Part shown: piece by piece, positions 27,857 through 37,647 of the stretch
Numbering within the stretch: position 1 is the stretch's first letter
Layout: each line of letters begins with the position of its first letter
DNA from: Halobacteriales archaeon QS_9_68_17
Lineage (GTDB): Archaea; Halobacteriota; Halobacteria; Halobacteriales; Natronoarchaeaceae
Direction: 5' to 3'
Assembly: GCA_003023565.1 (NCBI GenBank)
Contig: PXSA01000004.1
Coordinates: 1 to 64,000 of the forward strand
DNA: 64,000 nucleotides
Position numbers and translations under genes: made by a program
The notes under the pieces: generated by a model
Databases searched by the model: none
What the model saw: the letters and a program-made list of their open reading frames with translations, nothing else
What the model was told of the DNA's origin: nothing

Positions 27857-27990
27857 AACGACACCCCCGCGTCGCCGTCGGCGAACGCCGGTTCGAAGCG
27901 CCTCGCCTTCTCGCAGACCGGACAGGGCCGAACCTGCTCGGTCAGTAGCTGTTCCATGTGACCGCACTCGGTGCACTCGTAGTACGTCAT
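27853..27990 (-). CDS. Zinc-ribbon small protein (45 aa)
   Basis: MTYYECTECGHMEQLLTEQVRPCPVCEKARRFEPAFADGDAGVSF. Confidence 0.65.
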   Translation of the reverse strand: MTYYECTECGHMEQLLTEQVRPCPVCEKARRFEPAFADGDAGVSF

Positions 27991-28481
27991 TCCGGTCGCT
28001 CACCACCGCTCGTCGGCACCCACTCGGTTTCGGCCTCGCAGACGCCGCAGTAGCGGGTGTGCGGCTCCTCGATGGCCTCGTCGGACTCGGAGACGGTCCC
28101 GCAGCGCTGGCACTCGTAGTACGTCCGCGGTTCCGCGCGGTCGGTCCGCGCCGACGCCATCCGGTCGGCGCGCCGAGTGTGGTGACGTTCCCGTCCACCG
28201 CCGTGTTCCCGTTCCCGGGACTCGCCCGGCGGGAACGACTGCGGCAGCGGTCCCGACTGGCCGAGTTCGCTGTTGATCACGGCGAGGAAGCCGAGCGCGG
28301 CGAGGATCACCCCCAGACCGACCCAGCCGCTCGTCGGCGTGTGACCGATGTACCCCTCGAACGACCCGGTCGACCTCATCGACGTGAACACGTTCAGGGC
28401 GGTGAGGATCAGCCACGCCCCGACGAGCAACACGAGCGCCGTGAGGACCGGGTGCTGTCGGATCGCGTGTCGGTTGGTCAT
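27987..28481 (-). CDS. Membrane protein with C-terminal zinc ribbon
   Basis: MTNRHAIRQHPVLTALVLLVGAWLILTALNVF...LGVILAALGFLAVINSEL...YYECQRCGTVSESDEAIEEPHTRYCGVCEAETEW. Confidence 0.75.
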   Translation of the reverse strand: MTNRHAIRQHPVLTALVLLVGAWLILTALNVFTSMRSTGSFEGYIGHTPTSGWVGLGVILAALGFLAVINSELGQSGPLPQSFPPGESREREHGGGRERHHTRRADRMASARTDRAEPRTYYECQRCGTVSESDEAIEEPHTRYCGVCEAETEWVPTSGGERPE

Positions 28482-28540
28482 GCACTAGGTGCTCCCACGC
28501 CGACGCCAAAAACGGTTCACCAACGCGTCCGTCCGCCGAC

Positions 28541-29422
28541 CTATCGGTCTCGTTCGTCTTCCGGGCCGGACTGCACTTCCCACCCCGCGTTCGTCGCCGC
28601 GTCGGAGAGCGGGACGAACTCCCACCCCGCCGCCTCGGCGATACCCTCCTCGCCGGGGAGGCCGACGACGACCATTCGCTCGGAGTAGAACATCGAGTGC
28701 TCGTCGACGCCGGCCAGACGTTCACCGGGGCCGGTGCCCGTCCCGTTGAAGAAGTCGGCGTCGATGCCGTGGTTCCGCTGGAACGTCCCGATGACGTGGG
28801 CGGGCACGTCGCCCACGATGCCGATCCAGTCCGACCAGCGCTTCGAGTCCCTGACCGCCGCGGCGGGCTTTTCCAGCCGTTTCAGGGCCTCGTAAGTGAA
28901 CGCCGTCGCCATGTCGTCGACCCCGCCGCCGTGGGGGCCGCTCGCCGCCGAGTCCGGCGGCTCGGCACCCGACCCGCCCGCCTCGTTCGACGCCGCCGTC
29001 GTCCCCTGCCCGCCCGACTCGCCGCCCGCCCCGGCTCCGCCGGACTCCTTGGGGATGCCCGCCGGGCTACCGTGGGACTCGCGCGGGACGTGGGGGACGC
29101 GGGTCTCGTCGCTCGCGCCGGTGGCAGGGCCGGAGGCGTCTCCGGAGCTCGCCGCGCCGGCTCCGGCGTCGGCGGAACCGGTCGGCTCGCCCTCGTCGGA
29201 CGACGGTACCGACGGCGAGACGGCGTCGCTCTCGTCGGTCGACGGTTCGCCGTCGCCCGACCCGGCCGAGGACGGGCCGACCGGCGCGTCCGCCGCGGGC
29301 TGCGTCGACACGGGCGCTTCCGCGTCGTCCTCGTCGCGCCAGAGCCAGTCGCCCGCGTTGCCGTCGTCTCCGTCGCCCGGTTCCTCCGTCTCGATGTCGT
29401 CGAGGTCGATCCGTTCGGTCAT
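28541..29422 (-). CDS. Conserved haloarchaeal protein, disordered N-terminus
   Basis: MTERIDLDDIETEEPGDGDD...DDMATAFTYEALKRLEKPAAAVRDSKRWSDWIGIVGDVPAHVIGTFQRNHGIDADFFNGTG; low-complexity N-terminal half and ordered C-terminal domain. Confidence 0.75.
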   Translation of the reverse strand: MTERIDLDDIETEEPGDGDDGNAGDWLWRDEDDAEAPVSTQPAADAPVGPSSAGSGDGEPSTDESDAVSPSVPSSDEGEPTGSADAGAGAASSGDASGPATGASDETRVPHVPRESHGSPAGIPKESGGAGAGGESGGQGTTAASNEAGGSGAEPPDSAASGPHGGGVDDMATAFTYEALKRLEKPAAAVRDSKRWSDWIGIVGDVPAHVIGTFQRNHGIDADFFNGTGTGPGERLAGVDEHSMFYSERMVVVGLPGEEGIAEAAGWEFVPLSDAATNAGWEVQSGPEDERDR

Positions 29423-31185
29423 TGCTCTGGTGGGGTCGCGGGAGCGTCCGCGAGCGGGGTGTGGTCGTCGGCCGCCGCCGCGAGGTCGAGGCGCTCGCAC
29501 AGCGCTCTCGTGGGGCGGCCCTTCCGGTCCCAGCCGCGGGCCGCGTAGTACCGCGTCAGGAGGTCCTCGAACCCGTCCGGGTCGATACCGTCGGCGTCCT
29601 CGACCGACTCGGTCAGCACGGGCGGGAGCTCGTCGTCCGCGCGGTCGAACCCCTCGCGGACGTTGAACAGGCGGACCAGCGTCCAGATCCGCTCGCCGGC
29701 GGTCCGGAGTTCCGCCGGCGTTCTGTCCTCGCCGACGGCGGCGAACCGCTTTGCGGCGAGGTCGTCGAGCACCTCGCCGCCGAAGTCGTCGCCGACGAGG
29801 CTCCAGACGAGCGACCGGCGGTCCTGTTCGGCGACCACGGCGCTGACGCGGTCCCCGTCGGTCCAGTCGCCGAACACCTCCTCCTCGACGGGGCGGGCGC
29901 GACGGTGACAGCCGCCGCGGTCGCTGGTCGCGTAGGCGAGCGCCATCGCGCGGGAGCCGCGGGGGTCGTAGCCGGGCAGTTCCATCGCCTTCACCGTCGG
30001 GACGAGGTCGGCACCGCCGAAGCGCTCGGCGGCGGCGTCGACGCCGTCGGCCAGCGCGTCGCCCAGCGGTGTCTCCCGACCGGCTATCTCCTCGATGAGC
30101 GCCCGGGCGCTCCCGGGGTCGCCGAAGGTGAACTCGCGGTCGACCACGCCGGTCTCGCTCGCCCGGACTGCCCACGCCACCGAACCCCCGGCGCTGATCA
30201 CGTCGACGCCGAGCCGGTCACAGGTCTCGCCGAGTTCGGCGACGGCGTCGAACTCGGCGACGCCCAGCCCCGCGCCGAGCGACATCGCGCTCGCGCCGCG
30301 GGGGACGTACTCGCCGTTCTCCGTCTCGACGCGGAAGCCGCCCGGCACGTCGGCGTCGCCGTTCTCGCGGCCCGTGGCGGCGTCGCGGACGGCCTCGACA
30401 CCGATGTCGTCCGTCCCCTCGAACCGGCTCTCCTGCCAGCCGCGGGTCGAGAGGACGCCCACCTCGTTGGCGAACTCGGCGGACTCGACGGTGCCGCTGG
30501 CGCGCTGCCAGCGGCCGACCTCGGCCTCGCCGTAGGTCCGGTCCGCGCGCTCGCGCAGGTCGTCGAAGCCGTCGGGCGGGTCGCCGCGAGCGACGACCGC
30601 CTTGAGCCGCTTCGACCCCATGACCGCGCCGGCCCCGCCGCGGCCCGCGTGGTGGTTGGCCTCGTCGGAAGCGATAGTCGCGTACTCGACCGCGTTCTCG
30701 CCGGCGGGACCGACGCAGGCCACCGCGGCGTCCGGGTGGGCCTCGCAGGTCGCGACGGCGTCCTCGCCCCACTCGTCGGCGGGTTCGACGGTCGCGTCGC
30801 CGCCCTCGACCGCGATCCGGACCGGTTCGGCCGCGCGGCCGGTGACGAGCAGGCCGAGGCCGTCGCCCAGCGACCCGCGGAGGCGCTCGGCGAACTCGCC
30901 GCCGCTGTACGAGTCGAGGAAGGTCCCTGTCAGCGGCGACTTCGTGACCGCGGCGTACCGCGGTTCGCCCGGCAGCGCCGCCGAGAGCGGGCCGTGCATG
31001 AAAAGCAGGGCGTTCTCGGGGCCGAGGGGGTCCGTCCCCGGTTCCAGTTCCTCGTACAGGTACCGCGCGCCGAGGCCCTTCCCCCCGACGAAGTCCCGAC
31101 GCCACCGCTCGGGGACCCGTTCGCTCTTTACGGTGCCGTCCGAAAGGTCGACACGGAGAAGGCCCTCGGGCGCGCGGTGTGACAT
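29419..31185 (-). CDS. Aldehyde:ferredoxin oxidoreductase family protein
   Basis: LLRVDLSDGTVKSERVPERWRRDFVGGKGLGARYLYEELEPGTDPLGPENALLFMHGPLS...FLDSYSGGEFAERLR...EANHHAGRGGAGAVMGSKRLKAVV. Confidence 0.92.
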   Translation of the reverse strand: MSHRAPEGLLRVDLSDGTVKSERVPERWRRDFVGGKGLGARYLYEELEPGTDPLGPENALLFMHGPLSAALPGEPRYAAVTKSPLTGTFLDSYSGGEFAERLRGSLGDGLGLLVTGRAAEPVRIAVEGGDATVEPADEWGEDAVATCEAHPDAAVACVGPAGENAVEYATIASDEANHHAGRGGAGAVMGSKRLKAVVARGDPPDGFDDLRERADRTYGEAEVGRWQRASGTVESAEFANEVGVLSTRGWQESRFEGTDDIGVEAVRDAATGRENGDADVPGGFRVETENGEYVPRGASAMSLGAGLGVAEFDAVAELGETCDRLGVDVISAGGSVAWAVRASETGVVDREFTFGDPGSARALIEEIAGRETPLGDALADGVDAAAERFGGADLVPTVKAMELPGYDPRGSRAMALAYATSDRGGCHRRARPVEEEVFGDWTDGDRVSAVVAEQDRRSLVWSLVGDDFGGEVLDDLAAKRFAAVGEDRTPAELRTAGERIWTLVRLFNVREGFDRADDELPPVLTESVEDADGIDPDGFEDLLTRYYAARGWDRKGRPTRALCERLDLAAAADDHTPLADAPATPPEQ

Positions 31186-31214
31186 CTATCAGTAAAAACG
31201 GAACGCAACGTCTA

Positions 31215-31889
31215 ATGAGTGATCGTAGTTCAACGGTAAGTTCAGCGGAACGTACAGGACGCGACCGGACCGGCGTGGTCGTCGCGGGCGGCCGGTCGAC
31301 GCGGTTCGGCGGCGAGGACAAGGCGGTCGCCGACCTCGCCGGGACGCCGATGATCCGGCGCGTCACGGACGGGATCGCCGGCGTCGTCGACGACCTCGTG
31401 GTCAACTGCCGCGCGGACCAGGTCGACGCGATCCGGAACGCGATGGCGGGGTACGACCGCGACGTGACGTTGGCCGAGGACCCCGATCCCGACGAGGGGC
31501 CGATGGCGGGCATCGGGACGGGCCTGCGCGCGGCGGCGACGGAGTACGCGGTCGTGGTCGCCTGCGACATGCCCTTCGTCGACCCCGACGTGGTCGACTA
31601 CCTGTTCGAGCGGGCCGCCGGACGCGACGCCGCCGTCCCGCAGTTAGACGACCAGTGGTTCCAGACGACGCAGGCCGTCTACCGCGCCGACGCGATGGCC
31701 GCGGCCTGCGAGGAAGCGCTCGCCGACGGGAAACACAAGATCATCGAACCCCTGTTCGAACTCGACTACGTCGCGGTCGGCGAGGCGGAGGTCGAGGCGG
31801 TCGGAACGCTCGACACCTTCGAGAACCTGAACACCTCCGAGGAGTTCGCGGCCGCAGCGGAGCGCTTCGAGGCCCCGTCTGGCAACTAA
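31215..31889 (+). CDS. mobA: Molybdenum cofactor guanylyltransferase
   Basis: TGVVVAGGRSTRFGGEDKAVADLAGTPMIRRV...EDPDPDEGPMAGIGTGLRAAATEYAVVVACDMPFVDP. Confidence 0.93.
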   Translation: MSDRSSTVSSAERTGRDRTGVVVAGGRSTRFGGEDKAVADLAGTPMIRRVTDGIAGVVDDLVVNCRADQVDAIRNAMAGYDRDVTLAEDPDPDEGPMAGIGTGLRAAATEYAVVVACDMPFVDPDVVDYLFERAAGRDAAVPQLDDQWFQTTQAVYRADAMAAACEEALADGKHKIIEPLFELDYVAVGEAEVEAVGTLDTFENLNTSEEFAAAAERFEAPSGN

Positions 31890-31932
31890 TCGGGGCGTCC
31901 GCTGTTCGGCGGGAACGTGGAACGGCCGGCCG

Positions 31933-32147
31933 ATGAGCGCGGACCACACGACCGCACCGGTCGAGGCGGGCGAGGAGTACACCGTCGAGATGGAGGACAC
32001 CGGCGACGAGGGCGACGGCGTCGCCACGGTTCGGGACTTCGTCGTGCCGGTCCGGGGGCGAACCTCGGGGAGCGCGCGAGCGTCCGGATCGACGAGGTGC
32101 GGGACGACTTCGCGCCGGCGGAAACCGTCGAGTCCGACGTGGAGTGA
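31933..32147 (+). pseudogene. TRAM-domain protein with single-base frameshift
   Basis: VEAGEEYTVEMEDTGDEGDGVATVRDFVVPV then, in another frame, GANLGERASVRIDEVRDDFAPAE; one missing C before GGGGGC would restore VPGANLGE. Confidence 0.7.
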
Positions 32148-32190
32148 CGGGTCAAAACCCTTATCGACGTGACGCGACGTAGCTTCGGGC

Positions 32191-33116
32191 ATGGACGAAG
32201 ACGACGTTCTCGACCTGCTGCGCGGCGTCGAGGACCCGGACCTGGGGGACGACATCGTCTCGCTGAACCTCGTCAACGACCTGACTGTCGAGGACGGCAC
32301 GGCGCGGGTCTCGCTCGCGCTGGGCGCGCCGTACTCGCCGAACGAGACGGGGATCGCCGACCGCGTCCGCGAGGTGCTCTCGGACGCCGGACTGGAGGCG
32401 GACCTCTCCGCGGAGGTCGACACCGGGCTCTCTGCCGCGGAGCAGGTGCTCCCGAACGTCGAGAACATCATCGCGGTCGCGAGCGGGAAAGGCGGCGTCG
32501 GCAAGAGCACCGTCGCCGTCAACATCGCCGCCGGCCTCTCGCGGATGGGCGCGCGCGTCGGCCTGTTCGACGCGGACATCTACGGGCCGAACGTGCCCCG
32601 GATGGTCGACGCCGAGGAGGTGCCACAGGCCACCGCGGACGAGACGATCATCCCGCCCGAGCAGTTCGGGATGAAGCTGATGAGCATGGCGTTTCTGGTC
32701 GGCGAGGACGACCCCGTCATCTGGCGCGGCCCGATGATCCACAAGATCCTCACCCAGCTGTGGGAGGACGTCGACTGGGGCCACCTCGACTACATGGTCG
32801 TCGACCTGCCGCCGGGCACCGGCGACACGCAGCTAACGCTGCTCCAGAGCGTCCCCATCGCCGGGTCCGTCATCTCAACTGCCCCGACTGCGGCAGCGAC
32901 CACCCCATCTTCGGCGAGGGCGGCGGCGAGCGCTTCGCCGACGAACACCGGATGCCGTTTCTCGGCTCTATCCCGCTCGACCCCGAGGTGCGGACGGGCG
33001 GGGACGAAGGCAGGCCCGTCGTGCTGGACGAGGACAGCGAGACGGGCCGGGCGTTCCGCGACATGACCGAGCGCGTCGCGAACAACGTCGGGATCGTCAA
33101 GCGCCGGCAGGCGTAG
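32191..33116 (+). pseudogene. Mrp/ApbC-family P-loop ATPase with internal deletion and frameshift
   Basis: [21 protein letters not shown]...[25 protein letters not shown] | [39 protein letters not shown]; residues normally between are absent and the frame changes at about 32870. Confidence 0.8.
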
Positions 33117-33207
33117 CCCGGACCTGACGCCCGATCGGCCACGCGCCGGGCCTCGGCTCCGTTTCCGGAGCCCGCGGAGTTTTGCCGTCCCGCGTCGACC
33201 AGCACGC

Positions 33208-33930
33208 ATGGACATCGTCAGCGCGCTCGACGCCGAGCGGGGCCTCGTCAGCGTCGTCGGCGCGGGCGGGAAGAAGACGACGCTGTACGCGCTCGCCGAG
33301 CGGATCGACCGCGCCGTCGTGACCGCGACGGTCCGCATCCCGATTTTCGACCAGCACGTCGCGTCGGTCGCGGTGACCGAGGACCCGCTCGACGCGCTCC
33401 GCGCCGCCGACGGGTGGCCGCTGGGACTCGTCCCGGAACGGGAGCGCGACGACCGCTACCGCGGGTACGACGCGGCGGTCGTCGGCGAGATAGCTGCGGT
33501 CGGGGACGCGGTGCTCGTGAAGGCCGACGGCGCGCGGACGCGCGAGTTCAAGGCCCCGAACGACCGCGAACCGCAGGTTCCCGCGGCGACCGACACGGTC
33601 GTCCCCGTCGCCAGCGCGCACGTCGTCGGGGAACCGCTGACCGACGAACTGGTCCACCGACCGGAACTCGTCGCCGACATCGCCGGCATCGACGTGGGGG
33701 ACGCGGTCACGCCCGAGGCCGTCGCCGCGGTGCTCGCCAGCGACCGCGGCGGCATGAAGGACGTTCCGGACGGCGCGACGGCGGTCCCGCTCGTGAACAA
33801 GGTCGACGACGAGGAACTGGAAGCCGCGGGGAGAGCGGTCGCGGCCGCGACGCTGTCGCGGTGTGACGCCCCGCGGGTCGTCCTCGCGCGGATGACCGCC
33901 GAGGACCCGCTGGTCGACGCGGTCGAGTGA
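33208..33930 (+). CDS. yqeC: YqeC-like selenium/molybdenum cofactor accessory protein
   Basis: LVSVVGAGGKKTTLYALAERI...VLVKADGARTREFKAPNDREPQVPAATDTVVPVASAHVVGEPL. Confidence 0.8.
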   Translation: MDIVSALDAERGLVSVVGAGGKKTTLYALAERIDRAVVTATVRIPIFDQHVASVAVTEDPLDALRAADGWPLGLVPERERDDRYRGYDAAVVGEIAAVGDAVLVKADGARTREFKAPNDREPQVPAATDTVVPVASAHVVGEPLTDELVHRPELVADIAGIDVGDAVTPEAVAAVLASDRGGMKDVPDGATAVPLVNKVDDEELEAAGRAVAAATLSRCDAPRVVLARMTAEDPLVDAVE

Positions 33931-34029
33931 CCGCCGGGCGGCGGTCGCCGCCGTCGACCGGCGACTTCTCCGGTCGGAGCGGTCGCCCGGACGAGCGCGC
34001 CGGCCACGTCGGTCGCCGCGGCGGCCCGG

Positions 34030-34428
34030 TCAGGAGATCAGTTGCGCCCCCTCCTCGGAGAGTTCGACGGTCACGTCCTGCCGGGTCTGCTCGCTGATCT
34101 GGTCGAGGTTCCGCGTCAGTACCTCCAGGATGTCCTCCGGTTCGGGGTAGACCAGCATGTTCTGCTGGTCGTCTTCCATCGTCAACTGGGTGTCCGAGAG
34201 CGCGATCTGGTCGTTCTCGATGCTGGCGACGATAGCCGGGAGCGTCTCCTCGCCGCCGGGGTCGCCCTCCGCGACGCGGGTGATGTACAGGGAGTCGAGT
34301 CCGATGAGGTCCTTGTACTCCCGGATCCGCTCCGCGCAGTCGACCATGTCGCGAGTCACCGCCGTCTTCTCCGGGTTGCCGTGAGTCCCTTCGTAACACT
34401 GCTTGCAGATCCGCAACTCCATGCGCAT
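34030..34428 (-). CDS. Conserved haloarchaeal protein
   Basis: MRMELRICKQCYEGTHGNPEKTAVTRDMVDCAERIREYKDLIGLDSLYITRVAEGDPGGEETLPAIVASIENDQIALSD. Confidence 0.7.
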   Translation of the reverse strand: MRMELRICKQCYEGTHGNPEKTAVTRDMVDCAERIREYKDLIGLDSLYITRVAEGDPGGEETLPAIVASIENDQIALSDTQLTMEDDQQNMLVYPEPEDILEVLTRNLDQISEQTRQDVTVELSEEGAQLIS

Positions 34429-34546
34429 GTCCGGCGCTTCGACGGCGAGTCCATTACGCGTTGGCCGACCTCTCGGCCGCGTGGTACGTCGACGCGGTCG
34501 GAGCGGTTCGCAGTCGTTACAAGCCCCTCCCGCGATAGCTGAGGGT

Positions 34547-34762
34547 ATGAGCGACTTCGAACCGGACGAGGAGCGCGTCGAGAGCCTGCGTTCGGTCGCC
34601 GACGACGTGCGCGGGGAGAGTTCCGAGAGCAGACAGATCGCCGCTATCCTCTACCGCGTCAGCGACCTCTACGACGAGGACGAGGACACCGACCCACGGG
34701 AGATCTACCTCAACGTGCGGAACATCCTGAAGGTGAAAGAACGGGGCGGACTGGACCGGTAG
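34547..34762 (+). CDS. Small conserved haloarchaeal protein
   Basis: MSDFEPDEERVESLRSVADDVRGESSESRQIAAILYRVSDLYDEDEDTDPREIYLNVRNILKVKERGGLDR. Confidence 0.8.
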   Translation: MSDFEPDEERVESLRSVADDVRGESSESRQIAAILYRVSDLYDEDEDTDPREIYLNVRNILKVKERGGLDR

Positions 34763-34802
34763 CATCGCGGTCGTTTTCACGCTGGACCCCCTCGGAGGAC
34801 GC

Positions 34803-35435
34803 GTGGACGCACACCAACAGGACACCTCGAACCCCTTCGGGATGGACGAGGACTGCGAGAACTGTCCCGCCCTCTGCGAGTCGCGGACCCAGGTCGTCCA
34901 CGGCTACGGCGACGTGGGCGCGGACTTCGTGTTCGTGGGCGAGCGCCCCGGTCCGGGGGCCGACGAGACCGGCGTCCCCTTCACCGGCGACCCGGGGAGC
35001 GAGGACTTCCTCGCTATCCTCCGGCGACTCGCGCTGTGTGCCTCCCCGGCCGACAGCGTCGAACCGGAACTGGAGAACGCGTTCGTCACGTGTCTGACGC
35101 GCTGTCGCCACCCGGAGCGCCCGCCGACCGACGAGGAGGTCGTCACCTGCGAACCCTACCTCAACGCCGAGATCCGGATGATCAACCCCGAGATCATCGT
35201 CCCGGTCGGCGCTCGCGCCCTCGACGAGATCGCCGTCGAGTACACGACGACGCCCGCGGCGGAGTTCGACGCGGTCGACGACCACGCGACGACGATCCGC
35301 GGGCGCGGCTTCGAACTCGTGCCGATGATCGACCCCGGCGAGCAGACCGAGGAACAGACGCAGGCGTTCGTGGAGCACTTCTCGGAACTGATGGCGAGCG
35401 ACTACCGCCAGACGAAGGGCCGCCGGAGCAGGTAG
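34803..35435 (+). CDS. Type IV-like uracil-DNA glycosylase
   Basis: CENCPALCESRTQVVHGYGDVGADFVFVGERPGPGADETGVPFTGDPG...CLTRCRHPERPPTDEEVVTCEPYLNAEIRMINPEIIVPVGARA. Confidence 0.92.
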   Translation: MDAHQQDTSNPFGMDEDCENCPALCESRTQVVHGYGDVGADFVFVGERPGPGADETGVPFTGDPGSEDFLAILRRLALCASPADSVEPELENAFVTCLTRCRHPERPPTDEEVVTCEPYLNAEIRMINPEIIVPVGARALDEIAVEYTTTPAAEFDAVDDHATTIRGRGFELVPMIDPGEQTEEQTQAFVEHFSELMASDYRQTKGRRSR

Positions 35436-35442
35436 CGCCCCC

Positions 35443-35634
35443 TCACCAGTACGGCGTGTCGAGGCGGTCGGCCCACCCCAGCGCGACGAAGGCGGCGACC
35501 GCGACCAGAACCAGTCCGAGCGTCGCGTACGACCGGCCCTGCGCGCCGGTCGAGAGGAAGTAAAGCGGCGCGGCGACCGCCGCGAACCCGACCAGCGCGA
35601 CCGCGGTTCCCCCGATAAGCGTCGTCCAGCGCAT
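35443..35634 (-). CDS. Small two-TM membrane protein
   Basis: MRWTTLIGGTAVALVGFAAVAAPLYFLSTGAQGRSYATLGLVLVAVAAFVALGWADRLDTPYW. Confidence 0.7.
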   Translation of the reverse strand: MRWTTLIGGTAVALVGFAAVAAPLYFLSTGAQGRSYATLGLVLVAVAAFVALGWADRLDTPYW

Positions 35635-35701
35635 GCCCTCCGGTAGGCGCGCGAGAGCCAAAAACGGCGGCCCTATAGGGACGGAACACGCAGAGTCGGG
35701 T

Positions 35702-36448
35702 ATGACAGTTGTCGCTGTGCTGGCGGATCCGCCCCGCGACGGCGTCGTCCTCTCACGGCTCCCCGAGACCTCTCCGCTCTCCGCGAGCGAGGCGACGGAG
35801 CTGTACGCGGCCATGCTGAAAGACGTGGTCGCCGCCGTGTCGGGCAGCGGTGCGGACCTGCTCGTGAACTACCGCGACGACGGGGACCTTCCGGAGTCGG
35901 ACGAGCGCTCGGCGGCCCAGTTGCGCGCCGTCGTCGCGGACGCGCTCGGGTCGAGCGACGACGTTCGCTTCGAGGTGCAGGTCGGGTCGTCGTTCTCGGC
36001 CCGCGCGGGCAACACCGTCACGCACCTGCTTGAGCAGGAGGCGGTCCGGTCCGCGGCGGTCGTCACCCCCGCGGTGCCGACGCTCGGGCGCAAGGAGATA
36101 GACAACGCGGCGATGAAGCTCCGGCGGAACGAAGTCGTTCTCGGCCCGAGCGACGGCGGGCGCGCGTACTACGCGGGCTTTACGGACACGATCGACTTCG
36201 AGGACGCCTACGCGCCACCCGCGCTGGAGACGCTGACCCACCGCGGCGTCGACGCCGGTCACGACGTGGACTTCCTCCCGCAGTTCCCGGTCGTGGAGAC
36301 GGGCCGGGACCTCGCGAGCGTCGTCTCGCTGGTCCGCGCGCGGACCCGGGCCGAGCGCGTGATCCCCGAACACACCGCGGCGGCGGTCGCCGACCTCGGC
36401 CTTACCGTCGAGTCGACGGACGGCGCGCCGGCGATCCGGCGGGAGTAG
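35702..36448 (+). CDS. Nucleotidyl/glycosyltransferase-like protein (DUF2064-like)
   Basis: MTVVAVLADPPRDGVVLSRLPETSPLSASEATELYAAMLKDVV...VVTPAVPTLGRKEIDNAAMKLRRNEVVLGPSDGGRAYYAGF. Confidence 0.75.
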   Translation: MTVVAVLADPPRDGVVLSRLPETSPLSASEATELYAAMLKDVVAAVSGSGADLLVNYRDDGDLPESDERSAAQLRAVVADALGSSDDVRFEVQVGSSFSARAGNTVTHLLEQEAVRSAAVVTPAVPTLGRKEIDNAAMKLRRNEVVLGPSDGGRAYYAGFTDTIDFEDAYAPPALETLTHRGVDAGHDVDFLPQFPVVETGRDLASVVSLVRARTRAERVIPEHTAAAVADLGLTVESTDGAPAIRRE

Positions 36449-36519
36449 CCGGCCAGTCGGGAGCGGCCGCCGCCTCGTTCTCGCGGGTCGAACGCGACGG
36501 CCACCGCCGGTCCCCGGAA

Positions 36520-37190
36520 GACGAACCGGTAGCGACCGGCCGGGAGGCCCGGACAGACCGTCAGGTTCAGCCGGCGGTCCGCGGAGCTCGGGCCGATAGA
36601 GTCGCCGGCGGTCGTTTCGAGTTCGACCGCGTCCCCCAGCCGTCAGTGACGGACGGCGACGCGCGGGAGACGGAGTGACCGTCGAAGGTCACGCGGACCA
36701 GCGCGGCGGGGGCGGAGACGACCTCGGCGCAGCCGGTCGCCCCGTCGCTTCCGTCGACGGTCGCCGTCAACGCGGAGGTCGGTCACGCCGACCCGGTCGT
36801 CGCAGGCGTTCGGCGCGGCGGCCGCGACGAACAGCAGGACCGACTCCTCGAAGTCCGTCGCCGAGACGAACTCGCCGGCCGCGTCCGACCGAATGATCAT
36901 CCGAGCACCGCCGAGCGCGCTCCTCGGGGTCGATGACGACTGTCCGGGCGGGGCTCTCGTCATTGTCGTCGTACCAGCGGGGCGTCCCTTCAATGCCATT
37001 GTACTGATGAACCTCGATGTCGGGGGACCCGTCGCCGTTCGGGGCGTCCGCGGTGCCGTCCGTCGCGGTCGATCCGTCGTCCTGGTCGGACTCGCCCGCA
37101 CCGCTGAGGCAGCCGGCGACCGCGCCGGCGAGCGACGCGCCGCCGATCCGGCGGGCAGTTCGTCAGGAGGTCGGGGTCGTACCCGACACC
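36520..37190 (-). pseudogene. Decayed haloarchaeal lipoprotein
   Basis: Fragments in different frames: GRRIGGASLAGAVAGCLSGAGESDQDD (lipobox), ARMIIRSDAAGEFVSATDFEESVLLFVAAAAPNACDDRVGVTDLRVDGD, LTATVDGSDGATGCAEVVSAPAALVRVTFDGHSVS. Confidence 0.55.
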
Positions 37191-37423
37191 TGTTCGAGTG
37201 AGGACGAAGCCCTCGTGTAGGCTGCGATCGCCGCTGTAGTTACCCGACACGGCGGTCGGTCGCGACCCCGAGCGCAGTAGGTGAGACGCACCGCGTCGCA
37301 GTACGTCAGATTGAAGTCTCCGAGTCACCGAACCGTAACCGATACTGTCGGTTGTACGTCCGTGACGCGGTTCGCTACCCCTCGGTGGCGCATCGCGGCA
37401 CGCGGGTCCACCCGACAGCGTGA

Positions 37424-37508
37424 GCCGTCGTTGGACAATCCGGTCGTCCGCCGGTCTTGAGAACCGGCGGTGCTTCGCACCATGTGGGTTCAAATCCCAC
37501 CGACGGCG
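37424..37508 (+). tRNA. tRNA-Ser (TGA)
   Basis: GCCGTCG...CCGGT CTTGAGA ACCGG...GTGGGTTCAAATCCCAC CGACGGC+G; class II cloverleaf, anticodon TGA. Confidence 0.95.
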
Positions 37509-37647
37509 CTCCGACAGCGTTCGACTCCCGGCCGTCTTCCCACCCGCGGCCACGCCGTTTTCGTCGTCTTCTCCCGCGTTGACGGTCCCATCAGTCCCTA
37601 AATAGGACCGAAAACCTATTTCGGCGGGAAGACGTTGTATAAGAATA

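Noticed and set aside
29422-31182. 586-aa plus-strand ORF opposite the AOR-family gene
   Set aside because: Shadow ORF mirroring the AOR coding frame.
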